Of a stretch of 39,187 nucleotides of DNA, positions 32,614-39,187 are shown piece after piece. The translations under genes were made by a program, and so were the position numbers. The notes under the pieces are model-generated. The model was not told the DNA's origin, did not search any database, and worked only from the letters and a program-made list of their open reading frames with translations. The stretch is from NCBI GenBank assembly GCA_016780765.1, contig JADHLH010000013.1:1-39187 (forward strand), given 5' to 3'. This DNA is from Alphaproteobacteria bacterium (lineage in GTDB: Bacteria > Pseudomonadota > Alphaproteobacteria > Puniceispirillales > Puniceispirillaceae). Positions within the stretch are counted from its first letter, which is position 1. Every line of letters starts with the position of its first letter.

Positions 32614-33608
32614 TGAGCGACAAGCTGGCCCTTGATGTGCAGAATCTGAGCGTATCTTTCCCGATGCGCGGCCGCGGTGCTGACGGGCGCCGTCGGGCAT
32701 TGCTGGCGGTTGATAATGTCAACTTCTTGATCGCCCGCGGCAAAACGCTGGGCATTGTCGGTGAATCTGGCTCCGGAAAGACCACTGCGGCCATGGCGGT
32801 GGCGCGTCTGGTGCCAAAGCTGGCGGGTAACATCACCATCGACGGCATTGATTTCGGGACGCTGGACAACGAGGCGCTGCGACAGGCGCGCCAGCGAATC
32901 CAGATTATTTTTCAGGATCCCTATTCATCTCTTAACCCGCGGCTGCGGGCGGGTGAAATTGTCCGTGAACCACTTGTCTATGCCGGTGAGACAAGCCGCG
33001 CCGAGCAGGACAGGATCATTGATGAATTATTTGAGGCGGTGGGCCTGCGTCCCGAACAAAAGGCGCTGTTTCCGCATCAGTTCTCAGGTGGCCAGCGCCA
33101 GCGCATCGGCATAGCCCGCGCCCTGTCCACGCGGCCATCGCTGATCATCTGTGATGAACCTGTGTCCGCACTGGATGTGGCCGTGCAGGCGCAAATCTTG
33201 AACCTGCTGAAGTCCCTGCAGGGGCAGTTCGGGCTCACCTATCTGTTCATCAGTCATGATCTGGGTGTTGTTCAGCATATGTGTGATGACATCGCGGTGA
33301 TGTATATGGGCCAGTTCATGGAATATGCTGACCGCAAGAGCTTTTTTGCGGCGCCGCGTCATCCCTACAGCCAGGCACTGCTGGATGCGGTGCCGACCAT
33401 TGATATCGGGGCGCAGCCAACGGGCGGCAAGTTGGTTGATGGTGAAATACCCGACCTGACACTGCCGCAGACCGGATGCCGCTTTGCCAGCCGCTGTCCA
33501 CATGCGCGCGATGTCTGCAACGGCGGTGTGCCACAGCTGCAGGATTGGCCCGGCAGCACCGGGCATCGCCTGGCCTGTCACCTGACCGGGACGTTCGCCA
33601 CATCCTGA
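32613..33608 (+). CDS. dppF: ABC transporter ATP-binding protein, DppF type
   Basis: A 331-residue ATPase. Motifs are GESGSGKTTAAM, FQDPYSSLNPRL, FSGGQRQRIGIARAL and LIICDEPVSALD, and the C-terminal GCRFASRCPHARDVC cluster is present. I start at ATG 32613, with GGGGAG upstream and TGATG coupling to dppD. The 3' end overlaps the convergent CobW-family gene by 31 nt. Confidence 0.95.
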   Translation: MSDKLALDVQNLSVSFPMRGRGADGRRRALLAVDNVNFLIARGKTLGIVGESGSGKTTAAMAVARLVPKLAGNITIDGIDFGTLDNEALRQARQRIQIIFQDPYSSLNPRLRAGEIVREPLVYAGETSRAEQDRIIDELFEAVGLRPEQKALFPHQFSGGQRQRIGIARALSTRPSLIICDEPVSALDVAVQAQILNLLKSLQGQFGLTYLFISHDLGVVQHMCDDIAVMYMGQFMEYADRKSFFAAPRHPYSQALLDAVPTIDIGAQPTGGKLVDGEIPDLTLPQTGCRFASRCPHARDVCNGGVPQLQDWPGSTGHRLACHLTGTFATS

Positions 33609-34546
33609 AATCCCAGCGCCTGCAAAGCGGCGGCGGCTTCATCCAGATCATCGACAGAAATCATCACGATCTGCGATGCAGTATCAATATCAAGATTGGC
33701 GTCCTCAAGATGGACAAGGCGGCCAGCCTGCTGCCAGATGGCGCTGCGCCGATGGAAATGCAGCGTACCCTTGCCGCGCAGCAGATGCTTGCTGTAGCGG
33801 TTGGCAAAGGCGGTAAAGGCGTCCTCATCAACAGGCTTTGTTGCGGTCATGGCGCGACTGGCAAAGTGGGCGTGAAGCGCCCCGATAAGATCGGTGTGAT
33901 CCGCAAGGTGATGATGGTGCGTACTGGCGCTTGTGGGATCTGGCGCGGGCGGGGGGTCGGTGATCAGGGCGACAAGGCTGGCATCATCCGGCCGGCTTTC
34001 GATGATCGGCGCGTCAGGCGCGTGCGTTGCAACCCAGTCACGCGTCCATGCCGCCATGTCGGCGCTGGCGATATCAGTCTTTGTAAGCACAAACAGATCG
34101 GCGCTTTCCATCTGTGCGGTGATGGTCTCGGCAAGGCGTATGTCGGTGCTGTGGTCCTGCAGATGTGCCGCATCAACCAGAACAAGGGTCAGGCCGGGAC
34201 GCAGGTCCGGGTCGATCCGTGCAAAATCCATGATCCGGCTCGGGTAGGACACGCCGCTGGCCTCAATCAGGATATGATCAATCGCATCGCGATAACGCAT
34301 CAGCTCGACCATCGTGTCAACAAGGCCGCCTGCCAGCGAACAGCAGATGCAGCCATTGGCCAGTTGCATGATCCGTCCGTCCTGATGACGGATCAGCGTC
34401 TCATCGATGTTCAGCGCACCAAAATCATTGACCAGCACGGCAAAGCGGGTGTTGCCAGCCGCAGCAAGGAGCCGGTTGACGAGGCTGGTCTTGCCACTGC
34501 CAAGAAAGCCGCCAATGACGGTGAAATCGATTGGGGCATCACTCAT
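33578..34546 (-). CDS. CobW/COG0523-family GTP-dependent metal chaperone
   Basis: A 322-residue G3E GTPase. It has Walker A GGFLGSGKTSL, VLVNDFGALNIDE as switch region, the metal-binding CxCC motif in NGCICCSL, and LTKTD as the guanine-binding motif. A His-rich stretch TSASTHHHHLADH lies near the domain boundary and could bind metal. The family loads cobalt, zinc or other metals into target enzymes. The ATG overlaps the stop of the amidohydrolase gene (ATGA), which points to that enzyme as a possible client. Confidence 0.9.
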   Translation of the reverse strand: MSDAPIDFTVIGGFLGSGKTSLVNRLLAAAGNTRFAVLVNDFGALNIDETLIRHQDGRIMQLANGCICCSLAGGLVDTMVELMRYRDAIDHILIEASGVSYPSRIMDFARIDPDLRPGLTLVLVDAAHLQDHSTDIRLAETITAQMESADLFVLTKTDIASADMAAWTRDWVATHAPDAPIIESRPDDASLVALITDPPPAPDPTSASTHHHHLADHTDLIGALHAHFASRAMTATKPVDEDAFTAFANRYSKHLLRGKGTLHFHRRSAIWQQAGRLVHLEDANLDIDTASQIVMISVDDLDEAAAALQALGFQDVANVPVR

Positions 34547-36186
34547 CCGGTTCGGGTTGCCGCCTTGTGCGGCGTTCCTCCTGAAATGGTGCCCCAGACA
34601 CCGATATCGCGAATGGCTTCGGGGTCTACTTCAAGCGGGCTGTCTTCTAGGACGGCAAAGTCGGCAAATTTGCCAGGCTCTATGCTGCCGACAAGATGAT
34701 CCATATGCAGGGTGTAGGCAGCGCCAAGGGTAATGGCATACAGTGCATCTTCGGCGCTGATCCGCTCTTCCGGGCCCAGCACAATGCCGGTTCGCGTTTG
34801 CCGGTTGACCGCACACCATGCTGTGAACAGCGGTGCCATGGGTGTAACCGGCGCATCGGAATGGATGGCGTAGGGCACCCCTTCGCGTTGCGCTGTGCCA
34901 GCGGCATCCATTCGGTTTGCGCGGTCCGGCCCCATGGTGATCGCGGCATGCTGGTCGCCCCAGTAATAGATATGGTTGGCAAACAGATTGACGCAGACAC
35001 CCAGCTTGGCCATGCGTCGGAACTGGCTGGCATCTGCCATCTGGCAATGCTGCAAGGTGTGCCGGTGATCAGGACGCGGATAGGCCAGCTGCGCGGCTTC
35101 CACCGCATCAAGCATCAGTTCCGATGCTTCATCGCCATTGGTGTGGATATGAAGATGCAGACCAGCCTTGTGATAGCCAAGCACCAGTTCGCCAAGCGTG
35201 TCCGGGTCAAGGTTCCACAGACCGTTGGGCTTGCCATTATGGTAGCCGGGCCATTTCAGACGGGCGGTAAATCCCTGAATGGATCCATCGGTCATCACCT
35301 TGCAAAGCCGGTGATGAAGGCGGTCATTATTGTCCTGGAGGGCGCGTTTCGCCAGCGCAATCCCTTCGTCAATCGATTGTTCGATGGTGTTCAGCGCAGG
35401 CATCAGGCGCAAGGCATATCCGGGCGTCTTGCTGGCCTCTGCATAGGCGGCAAGCGATTCCTCGTTGAATGAGGCAAACAGATCCGTTGCCGTTGTTACA
35501 CCGCAATTGACAGCCGATTCAGCATAACGCAGCAGCGAGGGTGTCTTTATGCCACCAAAGAAAGGGTTGCCGGTCTGCCTGTAGGCCATGTATTTCGCCG
35601 CCATCTCCATCAATTCGCCGGTCGGTTTTCCGCTGTCATCCTTCAGCACGCCATAGACATTGGTGTCGGCGGTAATGCCGGCCATGTCCATCAGGCGGCT
35701 GTTGACGTTCAGAAGATGGCCGTTCGAATGCAGGACAATGATGGGGCGGGTTGTTGATACCGTATCGAGCTGGGCGGCGTTCATCCGCGCTTCGCCGAAA
35801 TAGATCGGGTCGAACCCCCAAGCGAACAGTGGTGTTTCGGCATCATTAAGCCGCGCCTCGGCCGCTGTCAGCGCGGCAATCGCCGCCTCCAGGCTCTGCG
35901 CACCTTCCCATCGCCTGCCCGACGGGTCCCATCTGTCTTCAAAGCCGATATAGGGAAAATCCCAGATGCCGCCTTCCATGGCGTGGGCATGCCCCTCAAC
36001 AAATCCCGGCACCAATGTCTTGTCAGCAAAATCGTCATTCAGGGTAAAGGGACCCCACTGGTGCATGTCCTCAAGACTGCCGGCCCCAAGGATGCGCCCA
36101 TCGCGAACAGCAACATGTGTCGCATGTGGCCGGGACGCGTTCATCGTAATGATATCACGTGCAGAGAAAACTGTTATTTCAGACAT
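34543..36186 (-). CDS. Metal-dependent amidohydrolase, YtcJ type
   Basis: A 547-residue amidohydrolase of the YtcJ/composite-domain family. Metal ligands are in VEGHAHAMEGG (HxH), LHIHTNGDEAS, HTLQHCQM and AIHSDAPVTP. The N- and C-terminal parts (DIITMNASRPHATHVAVRDG, SIEGPGKFADFAVLE-like text) form the composite beta domain. Such enzymes hydrolyse amides, N-acyl or related bonds and are probably cytoplasmic, as no signal peptide is seen. AAGGA lies 10 nt before the ATG. It sits between the isomerase-like gene (72-nt gap) and the CobW gene. Confidence 0.9.
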   Translation of the reverse strand: MSEITVFSARDIITMNASRPHATHVAVRDGRILGAGSLEDMHQWGPFTLNDDFADKTLVPGFVEGHAHAMEGGIWDFPYIGFEDRWDPSGRRWEGAQSLEAAIAALTAAEARLNDAETPLFAWGFDPIYFGEARMNAAQLDTVSTTRPIIVLHSNGHLLNVNSRLMDMAGITADTNVYGVLKDDSGKPTGELMEMAAKYMAYRQTGNPFFGGIKTPSLLRYAESAVNCGVTTATDLFASFNEESLAAYAEASKTPGYALRLMPALNTIEQSIDEGIALAKRALQDNNDRLHHRLCKVMTDGSIQGFTARLKWPGYHNGKPNGLWNLDPDTLGELVLGYHKAGLHLHIHTNGDEASELMLDAVEAAQLAYPRPDHRHTLQHCQMADASQFRRMAKLGVCVNLFANHIYYWGDQHAAITMGPDRANRMDAAGTAQREGVPYAIHSDAPVTPMAPLFTAWCAVNRQTRTGIVLGPEERISAEDALYAITLGAAYTLHMDHLVGSIEPGKFADFAVLEDSPLEVDPEAIRDIGVWGTISGGTPHKAATRTG

Positions 36187-36258
36187 TCAGGTTGGTTCCT
36201 TCAGGGGTGGTCCGGTATGCATAACTGGACGGGATTGGTCCGGGTTGGTCAGAATCAC

Positions 36259-37059
36259 TCAGGCGTGAAGGCTGGTTTCGAACAGGCGTCCATGGCCGGG
36301 GATGGTGTCATCAATGCCGGCAAGCCGCAGACAATGCCAGGCAAGCGCGTGATTGGATGATGTCACCGGAAGCCCGGTTCGGGCTTCGATATTGGCAACG
36401 GCGTTGGCCAGCCTGACCGAAGTACAGGACACAAAAATGGCATCGATATCGTGTCCGTCGCGGATGGTGTCGACAGCGCCGATCAGCGATTCCTCGTCAA
36501 TCGCGGCCACCACCGGGTCCATTTCCTCATTGAACGAGCCAAAGACCGGCACCTCATAGCCATGGCTGGTGATATAGTTTCTGACAATCTCGTTTACATC
36601 GCGCCGGTAGGGCGTCAGCACGCCGATCCGTTTTACCCCCAGGGCATCGAAGGCCGCAAAGGCGGCGGCAATCGGATTGCTGGTTTTTGCATCCGGTTTG
36701 GCGGCGCGCAGCAATGTGTCGATGCGGTCAATGCCGAGGATCATCGATGCCGATGTGCAACCGAAGGCCAGCACATCAACCGTGTCACCGGGCAGGATCA
36801 GCTCGGCTGTTGATGTGATCAGCGGTTCCATGGCGCTGAGCGTTTCCGGCGTCACCTGCGGGTCATTGCGGATACGCGCCTCGAACATATCAACGCCGGG
36901 CATATCCATCATCGCGCGGAATTCATGTTCGATGGTGTAATCAGATGCCAGCACGACCATGCCGATACGGGCGCGCGTGCCGATCATACTGCGGGTGGTG
37001 AAGGGGATGTTCTCGATCAGGGTGAAGCCATCCCCGGATTGCGGGTCAATTGTGTCCAT
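36259..37059 (-). CDS. Maleate cis-trans isomerase / arylmalonate decarboxylase-like protein
   Basis: A 266-residue Asp/Glu-racemase-superfamily enzyme. Both cysteines are present: Cys101 in VLAFGCTSASM and Cys212 in FVSCTSVRLA, as in maleate isomerase, where one attacks the double bond and the other acts as acid. I start at ATG 37059, with GGAGG 8 nt upstream; the start is 14 nt inside the end of the DadA-like gene. Maleate isomerase, aspartate racemase and arylmalonate decarboxylase all remain possible. It contrasts with the cysteine-less relative at 21850-22620. Confidence 0.85.
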   Translation of the reverse strand: MDTIDPQSGDGFTLIENIPFTTRSMIGTRARIGMVVLASDYTIEHEFRAMMDMPGVDMFEARIRNDPQVTPETLSAMEPLITSTAELILPGDTVDVLAFGCTSASMILGIDRIDTLLRAAKPDAKTSNPIAAAFAAFDALGVKRIGVLTPYRRDVNEIVRNYITSHGYEVPVFGSFNEEMDPVVAAIDEESLIGAVDTIRDGHDIDAIFVSCTSVRLANAVANIEARTGLPVTSSNHALAWHCLRLAGIDDTIPGHGRLFETSLHA

Positions 37060-38305
37060 ATGCCAATCCTCCGATATCATGGTTTGGTGTCCGGCCGGCA
37101 ATGATGTCGGCAGTAATCGCCGCACAGCCACTTGCCATGGTCCAGCCCATATGCCCGTGTCCGACATTCAGCCACAGGTTGTCAACTGGCGATTGGCTGA
37201 CGACCGGGATGCCGTTAGGGGTCATCGGGCGCAGACCGACCCAGTATCTGGGTTGGCTGAAATCAGCACAATGCGCAAATAGCGGGCGGGCCTTTTCCAG
37301 CATGACCTTGAAATCCTTCGGCTTGAAACGCCGGTCATAGCCGCCAATTTCAGCCGTTGCGGTAATCCGCAGACGATCCCCCATCGGGCAATAGGCAAGA
37401 AGATTATCCTCATCGATACCGCCCATGCGCGGTGCCGCGGCCTTGTCGGTGATGGGCAAGGTCACAGAATAGCCACGCACTGGATAAATCGGCAGATCAA
37501 TGCCAAGCGGTTTGACGATATCGGGGCTGTTCACACCAAGGCACAGCACATAGGCATCGGCTGTGAAATCACCCTTGTCGGTTTCAACGCGGGTAATGCT
37601 GTCACCGTCGCACACCAGCCGGCGGATGCGGGTGTTGAAGGCGAATGTCACGCCCTTGCCGCGCGCAACCTCGGCCAGCGCAGTGGTGAACAGATGCGCA
37701 TCACCGCTTTCGTCACCCGGTGCAAACAGCGCACCGGCAATCAGCGGCTCAACCTTGAACAGACCCGGGTCACGGCCCACCATCTGGCGCGGTGACAGCT
37801 CTTCAACCGTGGTGCCGTTGGCGCGCAGCAGGTCGGCCTTCTTTGCCGTTGCCCGGTAGCCGTCCCTGTTCCGGTAGAAATAGATCAAGCCGCCGGTTTC
37901 CCCGTCATAGCTGATCCCTGTTTCATGCGTGATGCGATGAAGATGAAGCTGTGAAAAGCGGCACAGATCGGCCTTGATGGCGGTATTGTGATGCGCCCGC
38001 GCCGTGGTGCATTCGCGCAGAAACCGCAGCATCCATTTCCATTGCCGCCAGGATGGGCGCAGCCGCAACCGGATAGCCTGATCGCCCCGCCATTGTGATC
38101 GTATCATCATCTTTGGAGCCGCGGGTGATGCCCATGCAAAGGCATGGCCGGGGGCAACCAGCCCGGCATTGGCATAGCTTGTCATCATGGCTGCACCGTC
38201 TTCGGCATCGATCACTGTAACGTCATGGCCGTCCATCGCCAGCTTGTAGGCGGTTGTGGTTCCGATAACTCCGGCCCCCAGAACAATGATGCTCTTTGCC
38301 GTCAT
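37046..38305 (-). CDS. dadA: D-amino-acid dehydrogenase-like FAD oxidoreductase (DadA family)
   Basis: A 419-residue flavoprotein of the DAO superfamily. It starts with the FAD loop SIIVLGAGVIGTTTAYKLA, then SYANAGLVAPGHAFAWASP, characteristic of DadA, and ends with GLRPMTPNGIPVVSQSPVDN and NVGHGHMGWTMASG. The reaction is oxidation of a D-amino (or secondary amino) acid to the imino acid, with electrons passed to the respiratory chain. GAGGA precedes the ATG, 8 nt after the RidA stop. The RidA partner, which hydrolyses imino acids, strongly supports the assignment. Confidence 0.9.
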   Translation of the reverse strand: MTAKSIIVLGAGVIGTTTAYKLAMDGHDVTVIDAEDGAAMMTSYANAGLVAPGHAFAWASPAAPKMMIRSQWRGDQAIRLRLRPSWRQWKWMLRFLRECTTARAHHNTAIKADLCRFSQLHLHRITHETGISYDGETGGLIYFYRNRDGYRATAKKADLLRANGTTVEELSPRQMVGRDPGLFKVEPLIAGALFAPGDESGDAHLFTTALAEVARGKGVTFAFNTRIRRLVCDGDSITRVETDKGDFTADAYVLCLGVNSPDIVKPLGIDLPIYPVRGYSVTLPITDKAAAPRMGGIDEDNLLAYCPMGDRLRITATAEIGGYDRRFKPKDFKVMLEKARPLFAHCADFSQPRYWVGLRPMTPNGIPVVSQSPVDNLWLNVGHGHMGWTMASGCAAITADIIAGRTPNHDIGGLAYGHN

Positions 38306-38313
38306 AGCAGTCC

Positions 38314-38667
38314 TCAGCGTGCAGCGATAATACCGATTTCAACAGTAAATTGCGGCGCAGCAAGGCGAGGTGACTCGACGCATGCGCGGCAGGGTGCGTT
38401 GCCGCCGCTTGACCACGCATCCCACACCGCGTTCATCTCGGCAAAATCATCCATGCTGCACAGCCAGATTGTGGCCGACAGCGCCTTTGACTTGTCGGTT
38501 CCAGCCTCTGCAAGCAGGTCATCTATCTGATTGAGTATCGCTTGTGTCTGTTCGGCAACAGTGCCGCCGGGCGCGCCCTGCGCCACCTGACCGGCCAGAT
38601 AGACAGTGTCACCATGGATGACCATCTGGCTCATCCGGTCATTTGTGTGGGATCTTTCGACGGTCAT
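38314..38667 (-). CDS. ridA: RidA/YjgF-family reactive imine deaminase
   Basis: A 117-residue RidA-family protein. The substrate-binding arginine is in NAPCRACVES, and LAGQVAQGAPGGTVAEQT and FTVEIGIIAAR are typical. RidA proteins speed the hydrolysis of enamine/imine intermediates to keto acid and ammonia. As first gene of the operon with a DadA-like oxidase, it probably clears the imine that DadA makes. GAGGT lies 6 nt before the ATG. Confidence 0.92.
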   Translation of the reverse strand: MTVERSHTNDRMSQMVIHGDTVYLAGQVAQGAPGGTVAEQTQAILNQIDDLLAEAGTDKSKALSATIWLCSMDDFAEMNAVWDAWSSGGNAPCRACVESPRLAAPQFTVEIGIIAAR

Positions 38668-38791
38668 TACGGCACCTCATATCTGAAATGTTTAGGTCTC
38701 AACAACCCTACTGCAGAACGGTAGTCTGTGAAAGACATCGTCGGCTATATGAATTGCGGTACTGATATATCAGCCTGTCATGCATCTGCGG

Positions 38792-38896
38792 TCAGGCGTC
38801 CTGATTCAACGCATCCACCGCCGGAATGTTTGTCTCGCGGCGGGCAATATAGTCGAGCAACGCCTCGTCAATGGCGGGATCCAGTGGCGGCTTCAC
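38792..38896 (-). pseudogene. Detached C-terminal tail of the mttB-like gene
   Basis: Directly after the TAA that ends the mttB-like frame, the same frame continues for 34 codons to a TGA. It reads VKPPLDPAIDEALLDYIARR and then ETNIPAVDALNQDA. PPLDPAIDEAL followed by a helical ARRE stretch is the ordinary end of alphaproteobacterial MttB homologues. The tail is therefore preserved but would be reached only by reading through TAA, unless the stop is a sequencing or assembly error. Confidence 0.7.
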
Positions 38897-39187
38897 TTAG
38901 GAATCCAGCAGCGTGCGCGCTGTTGCCAATGCACGTGCCGTCACATCCTTTTCGCCATCCGCCACCCACTGTTCATATGAATTATTGTCGAACATGCGCG
39001 GCATGAAGAACGCTTGCTGGAAATTCTCCTGGGTATGTGCATGACCCAGATAATGTCCGCCCGGCCCGATATCGCGTACCGCCGACAGGGCTTCGTCAAA
39101 ATCATCCCAGTTCAGCCCTTCAGCCATGCGATAGCCCATCGCACATTGTTCAGCATCAACGATGAATTTGGCCATCGAGCAATGCAT
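38897..39187 (-). CDS. mttB: Trimethylamine methyltransferase (MttB)-family protein, C-terminal part, 5' end outside window
   Basis: Ninety-six residues are visible, open at the right edge. KFIVDAEQCAMGYRMAEGL, GPGGHYLGHAHTQENFQQAF and DNNSYEQWVADGEKD are the conserved end of the MttB family, corrinoid-dependent methyltransferases for trimethylamine or, in non-pyrrolysine members, betaines and related quaternary amines. The codon for pyrrolysine would lie outside the window, so the type cannot be told. The frame ends at TAA (38897-38899) after ARTLLDS, where a tyrosine codon would be expected from the continuing tail. It is upstream of ridA on the same strand, 124 nt from the tail's end. Confidence 0.88.
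   Translation of the reverse strand: MHCSMAKFIVDAEQCAMGYRMAEGLNWDDFDEALSAVRDIGPGGHYLGHAHTQENFQQAFFMPRMFDNNSYEQWVADGEKDVTARALATARTLLDS

Noticed and set aside
33476-34699. A 407-codon plus-strand frame opposite the CobW-family gene
   Set aside because: The minus-strand frame has Walker A, CxCC and other GTPase motifs; the plus-strand product shows nothing recognisable and starts inside dppF.
38762-38773. Palindrome CTGATATATCAG between mttB tail and ridA
   Set aside because: It is short and A/T-centred, with no promoter or terminator context that can be shown.
38897-38899. The in-frame stop in the mttB-like gene as a pyrrolysine codon
   Set aside because: Pyrrolysine uses TAG and sits in the active site in the middle of the protein; this is TAA near the C-terminus.
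1-39187. CRISPR arrays, tRNA or rRNA genes, insertion sequences
   Set aside because: I looked for regular repeats, cloverleaf-like segments, transposase motifs and terminal inverted repeats and saw none.

Overview
The window reads as chromosomal DNA of a free-living alphaproteobacterium. The G+C content is moderately high (high fifties per cent by eye). Genes are packed into tight operons with frequent 4-nt ATGA start/stop overlaps. The content is almost wholly catabolic: a Rieske oxygenase system, TRAP and peptide-type ABC importers, hydantoinase/oxoprolinase, isomerases and an MttB-type methyltransferase. This profile fits a marine heterotroph such as the SAR116/Puniceispirillales group or a rhodospirillal relative. 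That placement is inference from gene content; no rRNA, tRNA or taxonomic marker is present. I found no integrase, IS element, CRISPR array or recognisable DNA-binding regulator.

Layout. (1) 2-2946, plus strand: the end of a phthalate-dioxygenase-type reductase, a Gfo/Idh/MocA dehydrogenase and a 4,5-dihydroxyphthalate-decarboxylase-like protein. They converge on a minus-strand pair (2980-5717) of Rieske oxygenase and glutamine-synthetase-like ligase. Together these are a complete upper phthalate-type pathway plus an unexpected gamma-glutamyl-ligase-like gene. (2) 5900-7966: a bifunctional enoyl-CoA hydratase/3-hydroxyacyl-CoA dehydrogenase. (3) 8023-12423, minus: TRAP importer (dctP, dctQ, dctM) with a fumarate-reductase-like flavoprotein. 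(4) 12587-13842, minus: class II aldolase coupled to a stand-alone V4R-domain protein. (5) 13954-21130, minus: aconitase-family large and small subunits, an isocitrate-lyase/PEP-mutase-family lyase, HyuB, HyuA and an isochorismatase-fold protein, organised like a pathway that opens a ring, hydrates a substituted maleate and cleaves the resulting malate.

(6) 21266-22620: a tautomerase/NTF2-like fusion and a racemase-fold protein that lacks both catalytic cysteines. (7) 22829-27780, plus: acyl-CoA ligase, lipid-transfer-type thiolase, DUF35-SDR fusion and cyclase-type hydrolase, all translationally coupled or nearly so. (8) 28010-33608, plus: a five-gene peptide/opine/nickel-type ABC importer. 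(9) 33578-38667, minus: RidA, DadA-like D-amino-acid dehydrogenase, maleate-isomerase-like protein, YtcJ-type amidohydrolase and CobW-family GTPase. This fits uptake of small amino compounds by the ABC system followed by their oxidation, with RidA clearing imines. (10) The left-hand end of the map on the minus strand (38792-39187) is the C-terminus of an MttB-family methyltransferase whose frame is interrupted by a TAA codon 34 codons before a conserved-looking tail ends.

The most interesting points are the DUF35-SDR fusion beside a cysteine-less thiolase, the ligase/Rieske pair, the hydratase-lyase-hydantoinase operon, the tautomerase-NTF2 fusion, and the interrupted mttB.
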